Shown in pieces: positions 59,801 through 64,000 of a stretch of DNA of 64,000 nt. The notes below the pieces were generated by a model. The model was given only the letters and a program-made list of their open reading frames with translations. It was not told the DNA's origin and did not search any database. Source of the DNA: Ligustrum vulgare (Eukaryota; Streptophyta; Magnoliopsida; Lamiales; Oleaceae). Location of the stretch: positions 29,781,383-29,845,382 of the forward strand of contig OY743188.1 in assembly GCA_963555705.1 (NCBI GenBank), in the 5' to 3' direction. Position numbers and translations under genes: made by a program. The stretch's first letter is position 1. Each line of letters begins with the position of its first letter.

Positions 59801-60390
59801 TTCCTCATAATCGCCTATAACTCTCCCCAAGTCTCCACATACCTCTCATAGTTCATCCTCCTACCCGCCACCAATTGACACCACCAAATGATGGCATAAT
59901 TAGCGAACTTTATCACCACTAATTTGACCCTCTTCTCCTCCAAGTAATTGTGGAAATCAAAAATTAATTCCAAATTTTTCTCCCAGTCTAAGTACACCTC
60001 AGGATTATTTTTTCCTTGGAAAGATGTTATTGCCATCTCGATATTCCCAAGGCTCTCATCTACTTCATCCATAGGATTATATTCTCACCTATTCTCCCTA
60101 ACTTTAGGGGATGTTTGGGATTGCTCCCTATGCAAGTGAGAAATATTCGTATCCTGTCTATCCAACTGCTACTATCAACTGTCTGTCATATTTTTCCTTT
60201 AAGAAACCACCATCTTCACTCACAACATGCCGAAAACATTGCAATAACCACTTTTTCATGCATTTATACACACATATCCACCTTTCAAAAACCAATTCTT
60301 GCTGAGCAATGACCACAAATGAACCAAGATTTGTACATCTCAATTCTACTTCATATTTTCCTAAAAAGCAAATTGTTCTATGTCTTTCCC
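56869..60390 (-). mobile_element. Truncated Ty3/gypsy derivative (3' LTR, polyprotein tail, protease, gag)
   Basis: The 3' LTR is 56869-58389 (1521 bp). On the minus strand a purine-rich AAGGTAGGA (58390-58398) abuts it. Immediately upstream is a polyprotein tail DVDSKSPFNRGDDVIQGR (58501 downward). Then come degraded protease (about 59000-59110) and gag (59117-60100). RT, RNase H and IN are missing between protease and tail. The 5' LTR is absent, so the copy is 5'-truncated somewhere near 60150-60390. It is related to the solo LTR at 47962. Confidence 0.85.
58990..60130 (-). pseudogene. Gypsy gag-protease of the truncated element
   Basis: From 60072 downward: MDEVDESLGNIEMAITSFQG, NNPEVYLDWEKNLELIF and the gag domain (YAIIWWCQLVAGRR). 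A frame change near 59820 leads into a 237-codon frame with IYQRLEGFSQGSRSVEDYHK, DMEVAMIRANVVDDREATIA and an intact zinc knuckle CLRCLESRHIALQC. At about 59150 the frame shifts again and the protease follows. There TMVVDGDYPSGEIVLSLMNH keeps Asp-Gly but lacks most of the active-site loop. Many stops follow. It shares most of its order and wording with gag at 14795. Confidence 0.88.
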
Positions 60391-61488
60391 TTCAAGCTAG
60401 AGGTGGAAAATGAGCCTAGCCACTCGCCAGCTCATCAAGTTGGCTCGTGAAATTGTGGACCATTGAGTCGTTCAAACTCACCTATGAGTCAATCAATAGC
60501 TCCTAAAAATGAGCCAGTCTCGGGTCATTATTTGGTGAGCAACTCATGGGCTCTTAGGCTCCTTTGCACGAGTCTCTCATGGTTCGTCGAGCCAAAAAGT
60601 GACCATTTAGTTTTGATAGTTGTTGTGACGTTCAACACTATCGATCATTTGGACCGTTGGGTCCCTAATAGTCATTGGATTTTTAATTTTTTTCCTTCAA
60701 TAAATACTAATAAAATTCACTCATTTTTCAAAAAATATCAGCAATCTACTACTCTATCCTCTCTTCTAAATCAAAACATCCTACAAATTATTGATACTAT
60801 CATTCAAAATTTTCAATCAATTTAGTTTTATTACTACATTATCCAATTTAGTCGGAAAGTTATTCAGTTCAGTAAGCTATATGATGGATTAGTGAGACCT
60901 TTCAGTTAAAAGGATTGCAGAACTCCGTAAAGGAGGATAATGAGATACCAGCCTCATATCTCTATTTGAATCAAATTTCATCTTTCAACATGTACATGGA
61001 TCCTAATAAATTTGTTGAGAGTTTGTTCAGTTGCCAATCTCCTATGACACCACAATCTCAATATCACAATAGATTTATGGATCTCAATGACATTTCCATT
61101 CCAGAAGATTTAGATGAGGACAGCACTCCCAAAGGTAGTCATCCAAGTCCAATTTATCACTGACTTAGGGCATAGATGAAACTCTATTTTATTACTAAAA
61201 TCACATGAAGGATATGGACACGTAACCACTTAATTTTATAACAATCAACATGCAAGATTGACAATGAGTCTATTTTGACAAAAAAAAATGATTGGGTTAA
61301 AAGATTTTTGACAAATATGTATGGTTCCAAGAACATATAATTGGTGTATACTACCCATTACCTCTTGAATATCTTTTTATTATTGCAAAAACTTTTAATA
61401 AATCTAGAAATGATCAATTTTTTGATATATTGTTTTCAATGGAATTAAAATTTACAAAATATTGGGAATATTTGTCGAAATTGCATGT
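60391..61488. other. Repeat-like region, no confident gene
   Basis: 60395-60620 contains GAGGTGGAAAATGAGCC, CTCATGGGCTCTTAGGCTC and repeated GAGCCA/TGGCTC words, suggesting a hAT-like end. An open frame at 60915-61163 (+, 82 codons, SSFNMYMDPNKFVESLFSC) might be an N-terminal remnant of a Harbinger accessory ORF. That resemblance is weak. Confidence 0.35.
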
Positions 61489-61643
61489 ACACTACTAAAA
61501 ATCGGTTCTTCAGGAAAAAAACTTCTTTGCTAAAGCTCCGAAATTAGTTCCTAATGGTTTTCACCTATGAAAAATTTTCAACTGACCTTTTGCTTTTATT
61601 TTTAGGGTGACTGAAAGTTATCAACGGAATATTGTGTTTAACA

Positions 61644-61678
<35 letters not shown>

Positions 61679-63000
61679 TTTTTTTGTTTTGTTAAATTCC
61701 ATCAATAATGACGCATGATTTTACCAATTGAATTTCGGTTGGTAAGGGCTACACATGTTATCACAAAATACTGAATTTAATTAAAAAAATGATATACTCA
61801 ATCAAACACGTTCTCCTATGGCACAATCCAACAACCCAACTAATTTGACTCGCCCAAGCAATTTTCGTTTGTAAAGGTTTTGATATGTTAATAGTGGACT
61901 AATTTTTTTGTGTTCTATTGCAACCAACACTTGGTGGCTGATTCATATTATGAGGGACCATACATTCTGTTGGTCGCTGAAAAGTTAAGTAGGAAAAGGG
62001 AGGGAATTTTCCCGCATAAAAATATATTACAGTGACCAATGGCCGGTATGGGTAGTAATATATTATCGATCAACCATTTGTTTGTCTCAAAAATGCTTGG
62101 CGGGAAAATTTTCCCTACTTTTATGCTGTTTGAGCTACCAATCATTGTGGTCCTTTTAAGTTTATATCATATACACCTTGGTTGCTGGCACCAATTAACA
62201 GCGACCAACCCTTCATTGTTCAAGAAAACAACTGGCGGGAAAATTTTAGTGACCAACGTCGCGGTCACTATGAGTGTAAATCATACAGTGACCACACCTT
62301 GGTCTTTGACATCAAATAGTTGCGACAAAACTTGTTGGTGGCTGAAAAAGTATATTAGAGACCATTATGTGGTCTCTAAAACCCCATTTTACATGAAGAA
62401 TGTGAAATATCTCTTGCCAAGTGTTATAGCCTATTGGTGACGAATAATTGGTCGCCAGTGCTTATAGGTTTATAAGCAATAGAAATGAATGATGTAACCG
62501 GGGTGGGATCGAGAGAAAGAATTGATGGGGGCGACCATCTCCTTTATCCTGTGTGAAGTACTATAAGAAAGAAGGACATCTCCCACGTAGTTCCACCAGC
62601 TTCAGTAACATCTTGGAAAGAATAATCAAATTGAGTTCATGGAGCCATTTGTTTCTGGTTGTTAAAACCCCAAATAAAAAAAATTGGTCGGGATTTCTCC
62701 CCCTAAGAAGAACAACGACTATAAAGTATTGGTTTCGGAAAAAAGCAAAACGGAGACCATCTTGTGGTTGCTTGTGCTTAAGTTTCAGAAACCAATTTCA
62801 TTATATTTATTGACACTCATGTGAGATTGGAATTGTTCATCGACCATATGATCAATTGGTTGTTGAAACCATAGGCATTGGTGACCACAAGATGGTGGTC
62901 ACTGCGAGTTTTAATCATACAACTTCACCAAACCTTGGTCGCTGCATCAATGAATAGCTACAAACCCGTCATTGGTCACCAAAAAAACTGGCAAGGTTAG
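61489..63000. mobile_element. CACTA-like non-autonomous element (right end unclear)
   Basis: Starts CACTACTAAAAATCGG at 61489. The interior is full of short dispersed motifs in both orientations: TTGGTCGCTG / CAGCGACCAA, GGCGGGAAAATTTT (62100, 62233), GTGACCA / TGGTCAC. Such subterminal repeat clusters are typical of CACTA ends. No transposase was seen. The inverted terminal CACTA was not found; the end at about 63000 is set by the PAR1 fragment. (CA)n microsatellite at 61647-61675. Confidence 0.5.
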
Positions 63001-63004
63001 TCAA

Positions 63005-63062
63005 AGCGCGGGACATGATATCGAGCTAGAATTTTCTTTTTGGATTACAAGGAGCTCCACCA
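63005..63062 (-). pseudogene. PAR1 gene fragment (exon 1/intron 1 region)
   Basis: GACATGATATCGAGCTAGAA, TTTTGGATTACAAGGAGCTCC corresponds to 52278-52325 of PAR1 gene 1 (GACAGGATATCGAGCAAGAA, TTTTGGATTACCTAGAGCTCC), on the same strand. It covers the end of exon 1 and part of intron 1. It is the relic of gene 1 in a duplicated pair. Confidence 0.75.
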
Positions 63063-63372
63063 CCCATGTGAGTGGATTGTCCAACTAGTTGCTCATTATA
63101 GTTGTTTAATAATCCTTGCTTTTCGTCAATGAATAAAAAGCCTGGCAAAGTTTACTGGCGTCATAACATTTAGAAGTGGTTCAGTACAGATCAGTGGTCC
63201 AACGGTTTTTGAACTTTTGATATCTAGTTTAGTTGATATTTTAAAAAAAAAAAAAAAATAGCTGTAAACAAAACAATTCAGCATTCGGAAACCAATTCAG
63301 AATAGTACAAAGATTGGAAACTTTGCCTGTGTGAGGAGCTTCCAAATTCCATTGATTACAAGGCTATTATTA

Positions 63373-63403
<31 letters not shown>

Positions 63404-63642
63404 AAATAAATAAATAAATAGATATAGATTCTTTCAACCAAATTACATACATAATTCCAAAATACTTCTCAAACAGTGCCACTACCCTATCCTATTCGCC
63501 CCAAGCCCACCCTCCCACCCCACAAGCACTATAAAAACCATCTTCTGCAGGAAAATCACTTCACACAATTCACGGAACATCACCAAGCAAGCCACAATAA
63601 ATATCAACTTTTCCTAAGCAAAATTCAAGCTTTTGTACTAAA
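63063..63642 (+). promoter_or_regulatory. Duplicated promoter region of the third PAR1 copy
   Basis: AGCTGTAAACAAAACAATTC (about 63260) and CACTATAAAAACCATCTTCTG (about 63527) match the upstream region of PAR1 gene 2 in order, including the TATA box and 5' leader. An added (TTA)n plus AAATA microsatellite lies at 63366-63420. Confidence 0.7.
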
Positions 63643-64000
63643 ATGAAAATGATCATCTTCCTCACCTTTGCTCTCTTCACTACTAAAACAATGGGCTTTT
63701 GCAACATTTAAATGACAACATTTGCTAATTGGATGTTGTTAAAAGTGGTCTATCGCAACATTTTGTAATTGAATGTTGCATTTGATATAAATATTTGAGA
63801 TTTATCCCTTTTTTCAACATTTAAAAATTGTTGCGATAAGTTGAAATTTTTGCAACAGTGTTGATCTTTACTACAATTTGGCTCTAGGAGAAGGTGAGCT
63901 CTACAACCATCACTGCACCCCCAGCACACTCCCAGCAAGATGGGTGGCTCTGGGGCATTTTTATCATACAAATGATCGATATTATTCTGTCTTCACTTAG
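63643..64000 (+). pseudogene. Third PAR1 copy, disrupted by a CACTA-like insert and deletion
   Basis: Exon 1 starts at 63643 (MKMIIFLTFALF) and stops abruptly at 63677. It is followed by CACTACTAAAACAATGGGC and about 175 bp with TTGCAACATT motifs in both orientations. At 63860-63893 the end of exon 2 resumes ([11 protein letters not shown], then the GTGAGC donor). Intron 2 follows to the window edge. Intron 1 and most of exon 2, including nearly all Cys codons, are lost. The promoter and leader remain close to those of gene 2, so a short transcript is possible but no PAR1 protein. Confidence 0.88.
63678..63858. mobile_element. CACTA-like insert in the third PAR1 copy
   Basis: Begins CACTACTAAAACAATGGGC, a CACTA-type 5' end. 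TTGCAACATT / AATGTTGC motifs alternate in orientation. No matching inverted 3' end (TAGTAGTG) is seen, so the right end is probably truncated or lost with the deletion. Confidence 0.55.

Noticed and set aside
1..64000. Endogenous pararetrovirus or other integrated plant virus
   Set aside because: All reverse-transcribing remnants have LTRs, TSDs and gag/protease of copia or gypsy type; no movement protein or caulimovirus-type coat was seen.

Overview
The window is nuclear DNA from a flowering plant, almost certainly a eudicot. Evidence: AT-rich intergenic DNA, short protein exons split by GT-AG introns, Ty1/copia and Ty3/gypsy LTR retrotransposons with 5-bp target-site duplications (TSDs), PIF/Harbinger, hAT-like, CACTA, foldback and Helitron elements, and plant-specific gene families. 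The species cannot be named from the sequence. Only four host genes look functional. They are a 55-residue mitochondrial ATP synthase 6 kDa subunit (18810 onward, +), a RING-CH zinc-finger protein with one C-terminal membrane segment (27543-31270, -), and a divergent pair of PAR1-family secreted proteins (51369-52365 on - and 53544-54334 on +). PAR1 here is the photoassimilate-responsive protein family. Transposable elements and their remnants cover most of the rest. Layout: 1-1481 holds the 5' end of a minus-strand copia element running off the left edge. 5220-5440 is a decayed receptor-kinase fragment. 6061-7096 is a hAT-like MITE. 8862-11620 is a broken Harbinger element (transposase plus Myb-like ORF). 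13442-13597 is a strong hairpin. 14390-17750 is a gypsy derivative. 18810-22360 is the ATP synthase gene, whose long last intron contains a foldback element and two MITEs. 22620-27050 is AT-rich intergenic DNA. 27543-31270 is the RING-CH gene. 31823-37579 is a second gypsy derivative that received a 2.45-kb solo LTR. 37957-43500 has a foldback element and a Helitron. 43505-47494 is another solo LTR of the same long family, split by a 1.7-kb copia-type solo LTR. 47962-49619 is a third kind of solo LTR. 51369-54334 is the PAR1 pair. 56869-60390 is a truncated third gypsy derivative. 61489-64000 has CACTA-like sequence and a decayed second copy of the PAR1 pair. Two themes stand out. First, the three gypsy derivatives all keep protease sequence (two also keep gag) and a short polyprotein tail beside the 3' LTR but lack RT, RNase H and integrase, so they look non-autonomous. 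Second, several unrelated LTR families carry clusters of short GC-rich palindromes (TTACGGCCGTAA, GCGGTCGACC, GCGATCGC types) at 20-40 bp spacing. No CRISPR array, rRNA or convincing tRNA gene was seen. Boundaries of LTR elements with matching TSDs are given to the base; MITE and relic boundaries are approximate.
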